Part shown: piece by piece, positions 11,252-21,483 of the stretch
How the letters are laid out: every line of letters begins with the position of its first letter
How positions within the stretch are numbered: position 1 is the stretch's first letter
Translations under genes and position numbers: made by a program
DNA from: Chaetoderma sp. LZ-2023a
Taxonomy: Eukaryota > Mollusca > Caudofoveata > Chaetodermatida > Chaetodermatidae
Direction of reading: 5' to 3'
Length of the DNA stretch: 64,000 nt
Assembly (NCBI GenBank): GCA_034401795.1
Contig: CM067367.1
Span: forward strand, 82,817,426 to 82,881,425
The notes under the pieces: model-generated
What the model was told of the DNA's origin: nothing
Database searches by the model: none
What the model saw: the letters and a program-made list of their open reading frames with translations, nothing else

Positions 11252-11428
11252 ATACTTACCTCCCTAATACTTTTGATATTGCTAAATATTGGCTTTCACT
11301 CAATAAACACTCAGATTTAAAACAGTTAGGTGCCCCTACTGGGCAGGGAGTCAGAGCGTAGTCTGGCGGATGCCAGCCCCACCACCGCGCATGCGCAGAC
11401 TAGCACTTCCTCTGACTAGATTATTGGC
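11252..11428. repeat. DIRS element 1 left inverted terminal repeat
   Basis: About 177 bp starting ATACTTACCTCCC and ending TAGATTATTGGC. It pairs in inverted orientation with 18045-18223. It contains the donor-like GGTAAGTAT on the minus strand. Confidence 0.9.
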
Positions 11429-11498
11429 TGACACACATGCAACTATTAAGAGCCTGAAGACCGAGCCTCTGTGGGGTGGAGAGGCCGGGTCCGTATCT

Positions 11499-11595
11499 AG
11501 GGAGGTAAGTATCAACTCTCTCGTGAAAAAAGAAATCCTAGATTTCGTTTATTTCACTTCAAGAGTATACTTACCTCCCTAATACTTTTGATATT
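11499..11595. repeat. DIRS element 1 internal complementary region
   Basis: First half (11499-11550) is the reverse complement of the left end; second half (11552-11595) is the exact reverse complement of the right end at 18194-18237. The two are joined by one base. This records both termini in the order of a closed circle, the hallmark of DIRS replication. Confidence 0.92.
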
Positions 11596-12127
11596 GCCAG
11601 AATTCGAAAGTGAATCTGGCGGGAGGGAGGCGAGGTCAAAAGACCAGCTCATCCCAATACGCTTTTCTGCGTTTAAGGCACTTAAACTTCTGAAACTGTA
11701 AGAAAAAACAGTCAGGATTTGACTAACCATCGGATAACACGACCGATGTATGAGAGATGACCGAATGTCATATGCGCTCCCCCCCCTCCTTCCTGGGAGG
11801 AAGAGTCGACTGACCTCAATGTCCTATACGCTCTCTACGTACAAGTGCCATGTACTACAGGACAGAGACGAAAAAACTCCATTTTCGTAACTCTCAACAA
11901 TGAACCACACAAATACACAAACCATCACCATATTAATAACGGGTAATCGTGACAATACAATCAACAACGGACAACACATGAACAAGACTGACCTTGTTGA
12001 AAATGGCTGCTGACATCATCTTCCCATCGGTAAAGACTGATGCAGGCCCAAAAAAGTGGGTGTTTCCATAAATTAATTGTGATATATATAAGTAATGAGG
12101 AAATCACCTCAAAAAATATAAACCGAT

Positions 12128-13261
12128 TTATTTTTTCAAAACCGACAAGGCGAGAGGATTAGAGGTGTCACGGAGATAATGGTCTGTAAAACTTGACTCA
12201 CAGTGCCACTGAGCCACCGACATAATATCATCCACAGGGACCCCATTAAATAGGGCCGTGGATGTCACTACGCCGCGGACACTGTGAGCCTTGGCCACGT
12301 CAACCTGCTTCCCGGTGGCGGATTTATGGCAAAACTGAATGCATTCCACAATCCACCTGGAAATGGTGTCCTTAGAAGCCCTCCCATGGGGTTCAATATA
12401 TGACAACCATAACGCTGACTGGTCGGTGCGCCATGCCGCCGTACGTTGTTTGTACCGGCGCAGCGCCCGGACGGGACACCATGCTTTAGAATTAGGATCA
12501 TATCTAGTTAAAGCAGGCAAAATAATAGGTTGACCTGGATATTTCAACGACTGATTTTTAGCCAAGAAATTAATCCTAGGTAGCAGCTTAAGGCCTTCCC
12601 CTGAAACCACAAAACGGTCATCCTCGGCTGATAAGGCATGAATCTCACTCCTACGCCTAGCCGAGGCCGCAGCAATTAAAAACACAGTCTTCAGTGTTAA
12701 TAGTTTCATAGAAATGGAACTAAGTGGTTCAAAAGGCTTATCACCTAGTACTTGAAGCACTAGCGATAAACTCCAAGACGGAATCACAGGAGGATTCCTT
12801 GGTCTTAGATTGCCCATGCCTTTAATTAATACATTCAATGTATTTACTTCATCACTTCCCCTCTTAGCCAAGCAAGGAATAACAGACATTAATGCTGACT
12901 TATAACCAGCAATAGAGTTAGGCTTGAGGCTATAGGCATCATAGAGGTGACAGAGGAAATCAGCTACTACTTGAATAGATGAATCCATTGGATCAATACA
13001 TCTTTTTGAGCACCATTCTGCAAATCTGTTGATTTTATAATTATATGCTCTGGAGGTTGACCCCCTCCTGGCTTTGGCCATAAACATGGCTGCTTGCTCA
13101 GAAAAGCCCTCCTTAATTCTAGATTCCTTGACAACATCCACGCAGTCAATCTGAACATTGACGGATTGTTGTGAAGGGCCTTGCCCTGGAAGATAATATC
13201 GTCCATCAGAGGCAGAGGAACCGGATTGCAGACCAGAAGGTCCAGCAGATCCGTATACCAT
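12128..13261 (-). CDS. Tyrosine recombinase of DIRS element 1
   Basis: A 377-residue protein from the in-frame Met at 13261. The frame stays open upstream to 15064, but that part overlaps RT and RNase H in another frame and is probably not translated. The N-terminal core-binding part contains RAYNYKINRFAEWCSK. The catalytic part shows ARRRSEI (first Arg), AHSVRG (H-x-x-R), AQWHC and FTDHYLRD (Tyr nucleophile near the C-terminus). It would integrate the element circle in place of a DDE integrase. It overlaps the end of the gag-pol frame by about 295 bp, so translation probably needs an internal start or frameshift. Confidence 0.9.
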   Translation of the reverse strand: MVYGSAGPSGLQSGSSASDGRYYLPGQGPSQQSVNVQIDCVDVVKESRIKEGFSEQAAMFMAKARRGSTSRAYNYKINRFAEWCSKRCIDPMDSSIQVVADFLCHLYDAYSLKPNSIAGYKSALMSVIPCLAKRGSDEVNTLNVLIKGMGNLRPRNPPVIPSWSLSLVLQVLGDKPFEPLSSISMKLLTLKTVFLIAAASARRRSEIHALSAEDDRFVVSGEGLKLLPRINFLAKNQSLKYPGQPIILPALTRYDPNSKAWCPVRALRRYKQRTAAWRTDQSALWLSYIEPHGRASKDTISRWIVECIQFCHKSATGKQVDVAKAHSVRGVVTSTALFNGVPVDDIMSVAQWHCESSFTDHYLRDTSNPLALSVLKK

Positions 13262-16200
13262 GATCGGCTTGGCCAATCCGGGGCGATCAGAAGCACTTGG
13301 CATTCCTCTTGTCTGATTTTCTGAAGAATTTTTGGAATCAGGATTGCTGGAGGGAATGCGTATGCATACATTCTCCCCCAGCTGATAGCTAACGCATCTG
13401 TTGCGAAAGCGCTTGGATCCGGAATCGGAGAGACGTACGTCGTCATCTTCGCATTCTTCTTCGTTGCGAGCAAATCGATGTTGGGTTTCCCCCAATGGTC
13501 GAACAGACGATCCGCCACACATTGATTTAGTTGCCATTCCGTGGGTAAAACACTCATCCTTCGGCTCAATGAGTCTGCTAGCAGGTTTAACCTTCCCGGA
13601 ATATGAACTGCTTTCAAGGTAATCTGGTGATCCAGACACCAACAAAGCAGTTTCCATGTCATCATACAGAGACTGGGCGACTTCGTTCCGCCCTGGCGGT
13701 TTATGTAAGTCACAACTGTTGAGTTGTCTGAACGAATAAGAACAATCTTGCCCTGAACTTTCTGTAAGAAATGTTCCAGGCCCAGGACTACTGCTCTTAG
13801 CTCCAGTAGATTTATATGTTCCTGTGACTGTTCCAGATTCCAAAGCCCTGATATCGTGGATTCTTCCAGGCAAGCTCCCCAGCCCTCCATCGATGCATCT
13901 GTATACACAGTCACCTGAGGGTGGGGAGGGGTTAGCAAAACCCCCGGTAAGAGATTCTCTGTATTCAACCACCATTGCAGGTGGTGAATCAGAGGCGCCA
14001 ACACTGACACATTCGAGTCCAGCGAACCTGTACTCTGGGTCCATTGTGTCATGAGAAACAACTGGATCGGCCGCCTGCGTAAGGCGGCCTGAGGAATGAC
14101 TGGTTCCAACGAAACCATCAACCCCAGCATTCTCAAGTAAACCCGTGCCAGGACATGACGACTGTCGCACACTGACTGAATCAACGAGATGAGTATTTGA
14201 ACTCTCTCCTGAGTAGGATAAACATATCCTGTCTCCAGATCGAAGAACATCCCCAGGTAAACAAACTTCTGGGATGGAGTCAGCTCTGATTTTGGGAAAT
14301 TGATCATCCAGCCCAAGTCTGTGAGAATTTTCAAAACAATCTCCAGATTGGCGGACAAACTTTCCCGGGTGTGCGCTTTCAACAGCCAGTCGTCTATGTA
14401 CGTGTGGACTGCTATGCTTCTCCTGCGGAGGTATGCTGTGATCGCAAGAACCACACGGGTGAAAACCCGAGGAGCCGTGGAAATTCCGAAGGGCAACACC
14501 CTGAATTCCCACTGTCTGCCCTGGAATGCAAATCTCAGGAAGCGACAGAAACTCCTGTGGATGGGGATGTGGAAATAAGCGTCCTTCAAATCTATCGACG
14601 CCGTCCACATCCCCCTCTCCAACCCCGCCAACACCGAGCGCACCGTTTCCATCTTGAAACTGGGCGTCTCGATGAACTTGTTCAATGGCTTGAGGTTGAG
14701 AATCGGTCTCCACCCACCGGTGCGTTTTGTTACCAAGAACAGGGTTGAATAGAAGCCCGGACACCTTTGTGCCGGCTGAATAGCTCCTTTTTGTACGAGG
14801 GAATTTATCTCCTCCTCGATACACAACCTTTGATCTGGATCTCTCGGAATGGGAGTCCAGACTGGCACCAGAGACAGTCGCGACGGCGGGCCTGTCATCC
14901 ACTCTGGATGATACCCCACGGAAAGCCATCGCAAGACTAAACGGTCCTGAGTTAACCGTTCCCACTCTTGCATGTGGTCGGCTAGCCGGCCTCCCACCGG
15001 TCCACCTAGGGACCGCGGTGGACACAAGGCATGCAAGAGCGGCACTGTCTCCGTCGCCATACACACCGGCGTGGTCCTTACCGCGGTAAGCGCCCTCTCA
15101 GGAACGATAACCACGCCCAGATCCTCGCGCGACCCGCCCCGCCCCCGCTGCCTGGCTGACGGCGGCTGAGGAGCCTGCGCCCCCCTCACTGCTGGCCGAA
15201 TCGCACGCGGCCGAGGCCGGCGCTGCGACGGCGGCTGGCCTCTGACTTGGCCAGCACCACCTCGAGCCTGCAGGGGACGATACGCAGGGGCCGCGGCGCG
15301 AACGTTAGCACGACGCAGTACCTCAAACTGTTCGCGCAGCGCCCTCTGGTTATTCACCAGGGTGACCGTCTCCTGGAGGTGGCGACATCCCTCACCTCCA
15401 AAAAGACCAGGACCCGTCATAGGCGTACGGAGTAGCCTATTATACAGGTCCTGAGACGGGCACAGATTGTCCAGGGCAAATGTGCGTCTTGCCCTGACAC
15501 TCCTGGTCACCGCCCGCGTCATACAGTCCAGCGCCAGGTTAATACCATCCTGGATGGTTCGCTGGACCGCGAGCGGGCCTGGCTGGCGCGATGCGGATGC
15601 CGTTACTACCCCCTGTAACAGCTGGGAGACGTGGGACAGAGCGGCAATCGAAGCCCTCCCACTCTCCTCCGCATCACGCAACGCGGTATTCGCCGAACGC
15701 AACGCGTTCGCGCACAAGACCCCCGCGTCAGAACGGGAGCCTGGCCGCGTATCCTCACCCAAAGCCGCGCGGTCATCCACGCTGGGCTTGGGTACCACAC
15801 CGTACCGCTGGTAGTCCAGGGGCACGATGCGACAACGCCTGGCCACCTCGCGAGGGGCCTTCGCGAGACGTCCACTCGTGTTAATGGACGCCTCCGCCGC
15901 CTTGAACATGTCAACGACATGCTCCGCCAGCGGCAGAGAAGGCATAGCGTTAGCAGTTGGTTTCCCAGCTAACCACGGCGTGTGAACACGGTGGCTAGCC
16001 GACTGCTCCACGGGCAGATCAGGCCTAACGCTCACCAACCACTGGCAAGCGTCATACCAATCCTCCTCCGTGGCTAACTGCGAGCGCTCTACAAGACGGG
16101 GTCCTTCGTCTTCCTCCTGAGCGCAAGCAGTAGAGCTTGACGGCGGGTACGCTGATACACCTGGCAAGCCAGGGAAAACATGCGGGCCTGACAGCACCGG

Positions 16201-17046
16201 CATGAGAATATCACTGGTTTGACCAGGAGCAGGCACCGCGGTAGAGCGCGGGGTATATATAGCCCTACCACGGGCCCGGCCAGCACCAGCTACACTCTCG
16301 GCAAGCCGAGGTATGCGGTACCGCTGGCCATCAGCAGCGCCCTGGGCCACCACCTGAACCGCGGACCTTACTCCAGGGTGAGTAATACCGTGGAAAAAAG
16401 CGCCTGTATTCCCCGCGAGGGGTGCACAAACGTCTTCATCCATGTCCACGTCGTCAGACGGCGACCCTAGCAGGTAATCCTCATCACCCTGGTCAGAAAG
16501 ATTAGACCCCGGGTCAGCAAAGAGAGCTAACCCGGGCTGACCAGGAACGGTGCCATAGGAGGTACTGGCCACCGCGGCGTGCGGATACCCCTGGACTGAT
16601 AAGCAGCCAGCGGGTTCCAGCGACAACCGTCCACGGTCCCCTATCGGCGCGGCAATAAGCCTGCTGCCAGGGCCGTGGAACGCCCCCTCTAATGGGGCCA
16701 CCTCTGAATCGTCGGACAACGGAAGCGGACTAAGGAAAATCGATCCAGAGGCGGGGATTACCTGCTCCGAAGCCGATGATGAGGACAATAAAGGATCTGG
16801 TCCAGGAAGCATGCCACGAAGCAACCCTGGAACCAAATCTTTTATTGTCCTCTTCATCTCTCCCAACATCTCGGTCCGGAAGGTCTCCATATCCACCGCG
16901 GACGAGACCTTCCCCTTACCCTTCCTACTTACAACCTCTCGTTTCCGCTTCTTCTTCTTCTCCTCCTCTACCACCTTGTCCGTCGCCTGTAAGCAGCACA
17001 AGAATTCGGACATTAACTCGCCCCCCCCAGTGCTTACATATGTCAC
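12967..17046 (-). CDS. gag-RT-RNase H-MT fusion frame, DIRS element 1
   Basis: A 1359-residue open frame. Gag-like part about 1-700, with a basic KKKKRKR stretch near the start and a GPGLFGG block. RT is centred on HTYIDDWLL at about residue 880. RNase H runs about 1045-1165 (YTDASMEGWG, LLELRAV, RSDNSTV, HIPGRLNLLADSLSR). A Dam-like methyltransferase remnant runs about 1180-1290 (LLATKKNAKM, YVSPIPDP, YAFPP), in the position known for DIRS elements. In element 2 the gag and RT parts are separate overlapping frames; here a 22-bp deletion fuses them. The true gag start may be the Met at about 17016. Confidence 0.88.
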   Translation of the reverse strand: MTYVSTGGGELMSEFLCCLQATDKVVEEEKKKKRKREVVSRKGKGKVSSAVDMETFRTEMLGEMKRTIKDLVPGLLRGMLPGPDPLLSSSSASEQVIPASGSIFLSPLPLSDDSEVAPLEGAFHGPGSRLIAAPIGDRGRLSLEPAGCLSVQGYPHAAVASTSYGTVPGQPGLALFADPGSNLSDQGDEDYLLGSPSDDVDMDEDVCAPLAGNTGAFFHGITHPGVRSAVQVVAQGAADGQRYRIPRLAESVAGAGRARGRAIYTPRSTAVPAPGQTSDILMPVLSGPHVFPGLPGVSAYPPSSSTACAQEEDEGPRLVERSQLATEEDWYDACQWLVSVRPDLPVEQSASHRVHTPWLAGKPTANAMPSLPLAEHVVDMFKAAEASINTSGRLAKAPREVARRCRIVPLDYQRYGVVPKPSVDDRAALGEDTRPGSRSDAGVLCANALRSANTALRDAEESGRASIAALSHVSQLLQGVVTASASRQPGPLAVQRTIQDGINLALDCMTRAVTRSVRARRTFALDNLCPSQDLYNRLLRTPMTGPGLFGGEGCRHLQETVTLVNNQRALREQFEVLRRANVRAAAPAYRPLQARGGAGQVRGQPPSQRRPRPRAIRPAVRGAQAPQPPSARQRGRGGSREDLGVVIVPERALTAVRTTPVCMATETVPLLHALCPPRSLGGPVGGRLADHMQEWERLTQDRLVLRWLSVGYHPEWMTGPPSRLSLVPVWTPIPRDPDQRLCIEEEINSLVQKGAIQPAQRCPGFYSTLFLVTKRTGGWRPILNLKPLNKFIETPSFKMETVRSVLAGLERGMWTASIDLKDAYFHIPIHRSFCRFLRFAFQGRQWEFRVLPFGISTAPRVFTRVVLAITAYLRRRSIAVHTYIDDWLLKAHTRESLSANLEIVLKILTDLGWMINFPKSELTPSQKFVYLGMFFDLETGYVYPTQERVQILISLIQSVCDSRHVLARVYLRMLGLMVSLEPVIPQAALRRRPIQLFLMTQWTQSTGSLDSNVSVLAPLIHHLQWWLNTENLLPGVLLTPPHPQVTVYTDASMEGWGACLEESTISGLWNLEQSQEHINLLELRAVVLGLEHFLQKVQGKIVLIRSDNSTVVTYINRQGGTKSPSLCMMTWKLLCWCLDHQITLKAVHIPGRLNLLADSLSRRMSVLPTEWQLNQCVADRLFDHWGKPNIDLLATKKNAKMTTYVSPIPDPSAFATDALAISWGRMYAYAFPPAILIPKILQKIRQEECQVLLIAPDWPSRSWYTDLLDLLVCNPVPLPLMDDIIFQGKALHNNPSMFRLTAWMLSRNLELRRAFLSKQPCLWPKPGGGQPPEHIIIKSTDLQNGAQKDVLIQWIHLFK

Positions 17047-17206
17047 AATTAATCAATGGACCACAAGGGCTACATCGATAACACAGATGCGGCCAGAACT
17101 TCACATGCATAAAACGTCCACAGGACGCGCAACCCGGTCCCTGAAACAGGGCAAAGGACAAGGAGTATGAGCAACTAGTTAAGCTTAGAAACTCAATCCA
17201 ACTCAA
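17012..17206 (-). pseudogene. Cys/His-rich gag leader of element 1, out of frame
   Basis: Encodes CASCGRFMHVKFWPHLCYRC then CDIC, a cluster of Cys and His suited to zinc binding. In element 2 the same stretch is fused in frame to gag. Here a run of eight C (seven in element 2) near 17022-17029 shifts it out of frame. A splice-acceptor-like CCCTGTTTCAG sits just upstream in the sense strand. Confidence 0.75.
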
Positions 17207-18044
17207 GAAGGAAAACGATCATAAAGATCAATATACATCAAAAACCAGCCTAGCGCTTGAATTGCTAATAAATACATAGCCAGCTGATTATGACGTCATT
17301 AATCCCTTGACAGGAAAAAATTCGATCCCAACAAAACATCCAAGTGCAAAGACGAATTGTATGCTGAATGGATAAGTTGACTACACAACCATCAGATACA
17401 TATAGATAACTCTTTTCTGGCAAAAATGTTAATTATCTCCCTTTGATTGTTTACAATAATTAACATCACCACATTATCAATAACTAGATACCTGACACTT
17501 TGTATAGACAAACCATCCAACGTGACGAACCGGAAACTCCACCATCTGCACGCCTCTTAACTCTCTCCACCTCATGGGGAAGGAATTGGATCAAGAGGGC
17601 AAAGTGAGAAGACCTTTATACCAGGCCTCCAACTCACTGGACATAATTTTTCATTTGGTTAGATAACCTAACAGTGTTAGTAGGAAATGGAACCATGGTG
17701 GAGAGAATACTAATTCTCTGGTACTGTGACGTCACCACCTAGCGTCATACAGACCTGTGGACATAAACAGAAAGAGAAATTAGTCCTAGGTAGCACCGAG
17801 TTGATATAACCCAACCAACCAAGGCGCTTATCACGGTAAACGCGAGTCCCGGAAACACAATACACCGGGAAGAAAACTCGCTAATTTTACTAGAAGTCAC
17901 CTGATTTAAAGGTCCAACGTCCTCCTGTGGCGAAGTGTATCCTCCCGCCATCCAAATCAGGTCTTATCACTTCCAAAATAACACCAATAAAAACGTTAAA
18001 GAGCAAGAAAAGCTTATGACTCACAAAACATGTGTGTTCTCTTT

Positions 18045-18238
18045 GCCAATAATCTAGCAAAGAGGAAGTGCTAGTCTGCGCATGCGCGGTGGTGGGGCTG
18101 GCATCCGCCAGACTACGCTCTGACTCCCTGCCCAGTAGGGGCACCTAACTGTTTTAAATCTGAGTGTTTATTGAGTGAAAGCCAATATTTAGCAATATCA
18201 AAAGTATTAGGGAGGTAAGTATACTCTTGAAGTGAAAA
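18045..18238. repeat. DIRS element 1 right inverted terminal repeat
   Basis: Inverted partner of 11252-11428 extended by the right terminus (ATACTCTTGAAGTGAAAA). Contains GGGAGGTAAGTATAC on the plus strand. The element ends about 195 bp from a DHX35 exon. Confidence 0.9.
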
Positions 18239-18410
18239 ACCTCGCATAAGATATTGCACCACAAACTAGGGCTAAACACAAATTCGAAAGTGACACCATC
18301 GTTGCCAGATGATGAGGATGGTATCACTGTAACAAAAGTCGAGCTAAGCTGTCAAACATCGCAAGGCACATGTCCAAACAGAAATGGATTTTAGAGACTA
18401 TTTCTTTTTA

Positions 18411-18593
<183 letters not shown>

Positions 18594-18769
18594 TTATGGT
18601 AACGGCTAATCTGAACAACACTATCAGCGAGGTTTCTGGTCCTACAATCCATGGATTGAAAATCTGTGAAATTTGTGTTCTTCAGGGGGGGGGATATTAA
18701 ACATTTAAGTACAAAATTTATTTTTTTTAATTTTAATTTTCTCATAGAAAATGTCCATTGGCTGCCCAA

Positions 18770-18844
18770 TAGAGAATTTCTGGAAATTTATCACTGGCAT
18801 GACTAGCTCGGTTATCGAGCCAGTCAGTCCATTGGTATATTAAA
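18770..18844. repeat. PalB repeat, core only
   Basis: AATTTATCACTGGCATGACT and CGAGCCAGTCAGTCCATTGG arms around TCGGTTA; the flanks are missing, perhaps removed by the Helentron-like repeat that follows. Confidence 0.55.
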
Positions 18845-20258
18845 CAAGAGGCCTGGAACATTGGCATTTACACCATTTGCATTTAAATAGACATGATTGA
18901 TGATTTTCGGAAAATCCAAGATGGCCACCAAAAAAATTGACCAATCAAGACTCGTTTAATATGTTGACGCCCACCGTCATACGATCGGTCCACCCAAGTT
19001 TTGTTGAAATTTGGATATTGATTGAAGGAGAACTGTTTTTTAACTTGTTCCAGAACTTTCAGAAAATCAGAGATTGCTGCCAAAATATTGACCCATCGAA
19101 ATTCTGAATACAATTTCTAGAGGCTACAACAATAGAATCCTTCCAGCCAAATTTGGTTGAAATTGCCCAAGCGATTAATGAGGAGTAGCATTTTATATGA
19201 ATTCCCATTTTTCAGAAAATCCAAGATAGCCACCATCAGTTAACTGATTTCCCAAAATATTCCGAAAATCCAAAATGGCCACCGGAAAAATTGACCAAAC
19301 AAAATTCTATATGCACGATCTAAAGCCTACCGCCCTAGGCTCGTTCCAACCAGTCTGGTTGAAATCACCCAAGTAGTTAATGAATAGACGATTTTCAGAC
19401 ATTTTCCAGAAAATTCAAGATGTCCACCGAATAAATTGACCAATAAAAATTCTATATACAAGCTCTGAAGCATAGCACTTTAGGGTCCTTCCAGCCAAGT
19501 TTGCTTAAGCTCATCCAAGCAGTTAATGAGGAGTAGCCTTTTAACTGATTTCGCCAAATTTTCAGAAAATCCAAGATGGCCACCATCAAAATCAAGCTGT
19601 AAAAATTCTATATATAAGTTATGAAGTGTACCGGCCTAGGGTTCTTCCAGCTGAATTTAGTTGAAATCGGCCAGGCAGTTAATGAGGAGTAGCCTTTTAA
19701 CTGATTTTCCAAAATATTCAGAAAATCCAAAATGGCCACGGAAAAATTGACCAATCAAAATTCTATATGCAAGATCTAAAGCCTACCGCCCCAGGCTCGT
19801 TCCAACCAGTCTGGTTGAAATCACCCAAGTAGTCAATGAGTAGATGATTTTCAGCTATTTTTCAGAAAATTCAAGATGGCCACCGAATAAATTGACCAAT
19901 CAAAATTCTATATACAAGCTCTGAAGCATAGCACTTTAGGGTCCTTCCAGACAAGTTTGCTTAAACTCATCCAAGCAGTTAATGAGGAGTAGCCTTTTAA
20001 CTGATTTCCCCAGATTTTCAGAAAATCCAAAATGGCCACCGGAAAAATGGGCCAATCAAAATTCTGTATACAAGTTCTTAAATCTACCAGCCTAGTATCC
20101 TTCCAGCCAAGGAGTAGCATTTTAAACGATTTCCCAATAGGGTCAAATGTTTTTAAGCAAAAGTTGACGGATGAACGGATGCTGGACAGACAGAGAGATG
20201 GATGACGGATGGTTGCCATGCCATAAGCTCACTTGGCCATTCTGGCCAGGTGAGCTAA
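18845..20258 (+). mobile_element. Helentron/HINE-like element with tandem core
   Basis: Starts AACAAGAGGCCTGG, ends GCTCACTTGGCCATTCTGG, CCAGGTGAGCTAA. Between them are about eight tandem units of roughly 150-170 bp, each with AAAATCCAAGATGGCCACC, AATTGACCAATCAAAATTCT and GTTAATGAGGAGTAGCCTTT. The layout (subterminal inverted repeats, tandem core, 3-prime hairpin, CTAA tail) resembles Pearl/HINE elements of bivalves. No coding frame. Confidence 0.7.
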
Positions 20259-20429
20259 AAAAGTATCCTTTTGGTCTACAAACTAAGATTTCTCAAACCC
20301 ATTACAGAAGACATTTTGTGGCCAGATTGAGTGTTAAAGGGTTGGGTATATGTTTGTCCCATCTTCCACAGTGAATGTACCATGATGGATGCCAAGGTAC
20401 TCACTCAGAAACACATAAACAACACAACA

Positions 20430-20800
20430 CATGCAATGGATGAGTAGTTTATCCATCAATGATATGCCATCATAATCAATTACCATGTGTCAATTGTAGG
20501 TTGACGTCACAATCAGTGATAGTAAGTCCGTCTTAAACACTTAATAGTCCGTCAAGTTGTACGGGTTGTATGTCTTTACTATATAATAGACATTCTGTTG
20601 AATATTATGAAACTAATTTGACTCAATGTCCCAGTCAAATTAGTTTCAAAATATTCAAGAACTTACCTGTATAGTTTTCTGCTGATTGAGATTCAGGGAA
20701 GGCAGGGATCGATAGATCCAAATATGGGCAAACATGGATGGAGCTTAGCTAGAGAGGGTGGGGCATCGCTAAAACAGGATTCCTCTTTATCTGGTGGTTG
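20430..20800 (+). repeat. PalA composite repeat (long form)
   Basis: Left flank with ATCATAATCAATTACCATGT and CACTTAATAGTCCGTCAAG, short hairpin at about 20590-20662, right flank ACCTGTATAGTTTTCTGC and GATGGAGCTTAGCTAGAGAG. Confidence 0.7.
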
Positions 20801-20867
20801 AATATATGCTAAAATACTCAATCCATTGATGTTTAACATGTTTAAGATTGCTCAAGAGAATCAATAT

Positions 20868-21065
20868 TTTTTCTTAGTGACTGTCGACCTACTGTCCAAG
20901 AGTAGACTATTTTTTTTAATTTACCACTGGAATGACTGGCTCACTAATCAAGTTAGCCGTTATAGCGGTAAATGGGGAAAAATAGTCTTCTCTTGTCCTG
21001 CATATAGACATTTCTCAGAACAACTATACAGCCATTTTATTCAACAAGGCCTAAAATTGGTAGAC
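20868..21065. repeat. PalB palindromic repeat
   Basis: AATTTACCACTGGAATGACT arm at about 20920, complementary arm degenerate (CGTTATAGCGGTAAATG), then AATAGTCTTCTCTTGTCCTG as in other copies. Confidence 0.6.
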
Positions 21066-21235
21066 TACTGTAGACAATATAACAGCCATATCAGCGTGCC
21101 ATCTTATAGAATCAAAGTTTTCTGGACTTGTAAGATGAATTTACTTGTATTACGAAAGCAGCTAATTTTAATGGGATATTTTTGTATTTCTCACATAGGT
21201 TTTTGATGCTCATACACATAATGATGCTCACTTAC

Positions 21236-21289
21236 CAATGCCTGATGCTGGATTATATGCCCTCACTTTTACAAAGCCACTGTCAATAA
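21236..21289 (-). CDS. DHX35: DHX35 exon with DSGFVK block
   Basis: Fifty-four bases; the split Ile codon is completed and it reads IDSGFVKVRAYNPASGI. The D-G-VK strand follows motif V in DEAH helicases. Acceptor GTGCTCACAG, donor ATTG|GTAAGT; phase 1 at the end. Penelope-like and PalA repeats lie in the intron upstream of it in the transcript. Confidence 0.9.
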
Positions 21290-21445
21290 CTGTGAGCACA
21301 AAATACAGGACAGTTATTATATGCTGCTGCATTCTGCATCATATATGCTTACACCATGGATGGTAATGTTAAAATTCTGTAAATTCAAATTCACAATACA
21401 AGCATTTGTGGATAGGTGATGGTCTTTCTAGTTGAAATGCTCCAA

Positions 21446-21477
21446 TGGAGCGATACAGGCCTTTTGGGCCTCTTGTT
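21446..21477 (-). mobile_element. Helentron/HINE 5-prime end fragment, reverse
   Basis: GAGCGATACAGGCCTTTTGG followed by GCCTCTTGTT is the reverse complement of the start of the family at 9509 and 41229. Only the end is present. Confidence 0.5.
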
Positions 21478-21483
21478 ACATGA

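Larger units (their letters stand above)
11213..18238 (-). mobile_element. DIRS-like retrotransposon, element 1
   Basis: A 7.0-kb tyrosine-recombinase retrotransposon coding on the minus strand, order gag, RT, RNase H, MT-like, recombinase. Left end TAAACGAAATC, right end CTTGAAGTGAAAA; no target duplication, as expected for recombinase-mediated entry of a circle. Ends were set by comparison with the near-identical element 2. It lies in the DHX35 intron between the motif VI exon and the next. A 22-bp deletion and a one-base C-run difference separate its frames from element 2. Confidence 0.93.

Noticed and set aside
12128-13261. Phage integrase or prophage
   Set aside because: The recombinase is linked to gag, RT and RNase H with DIRS-type ends inside a spliced eukaryotic gene.
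13262-15064. N-terminal 600 codons of the 978-codon recombinase frame as part of the recombinase
   Set aside because: This stretch is the RT and RNase H region in another frame; the known recombinase domains begin only near 13170.
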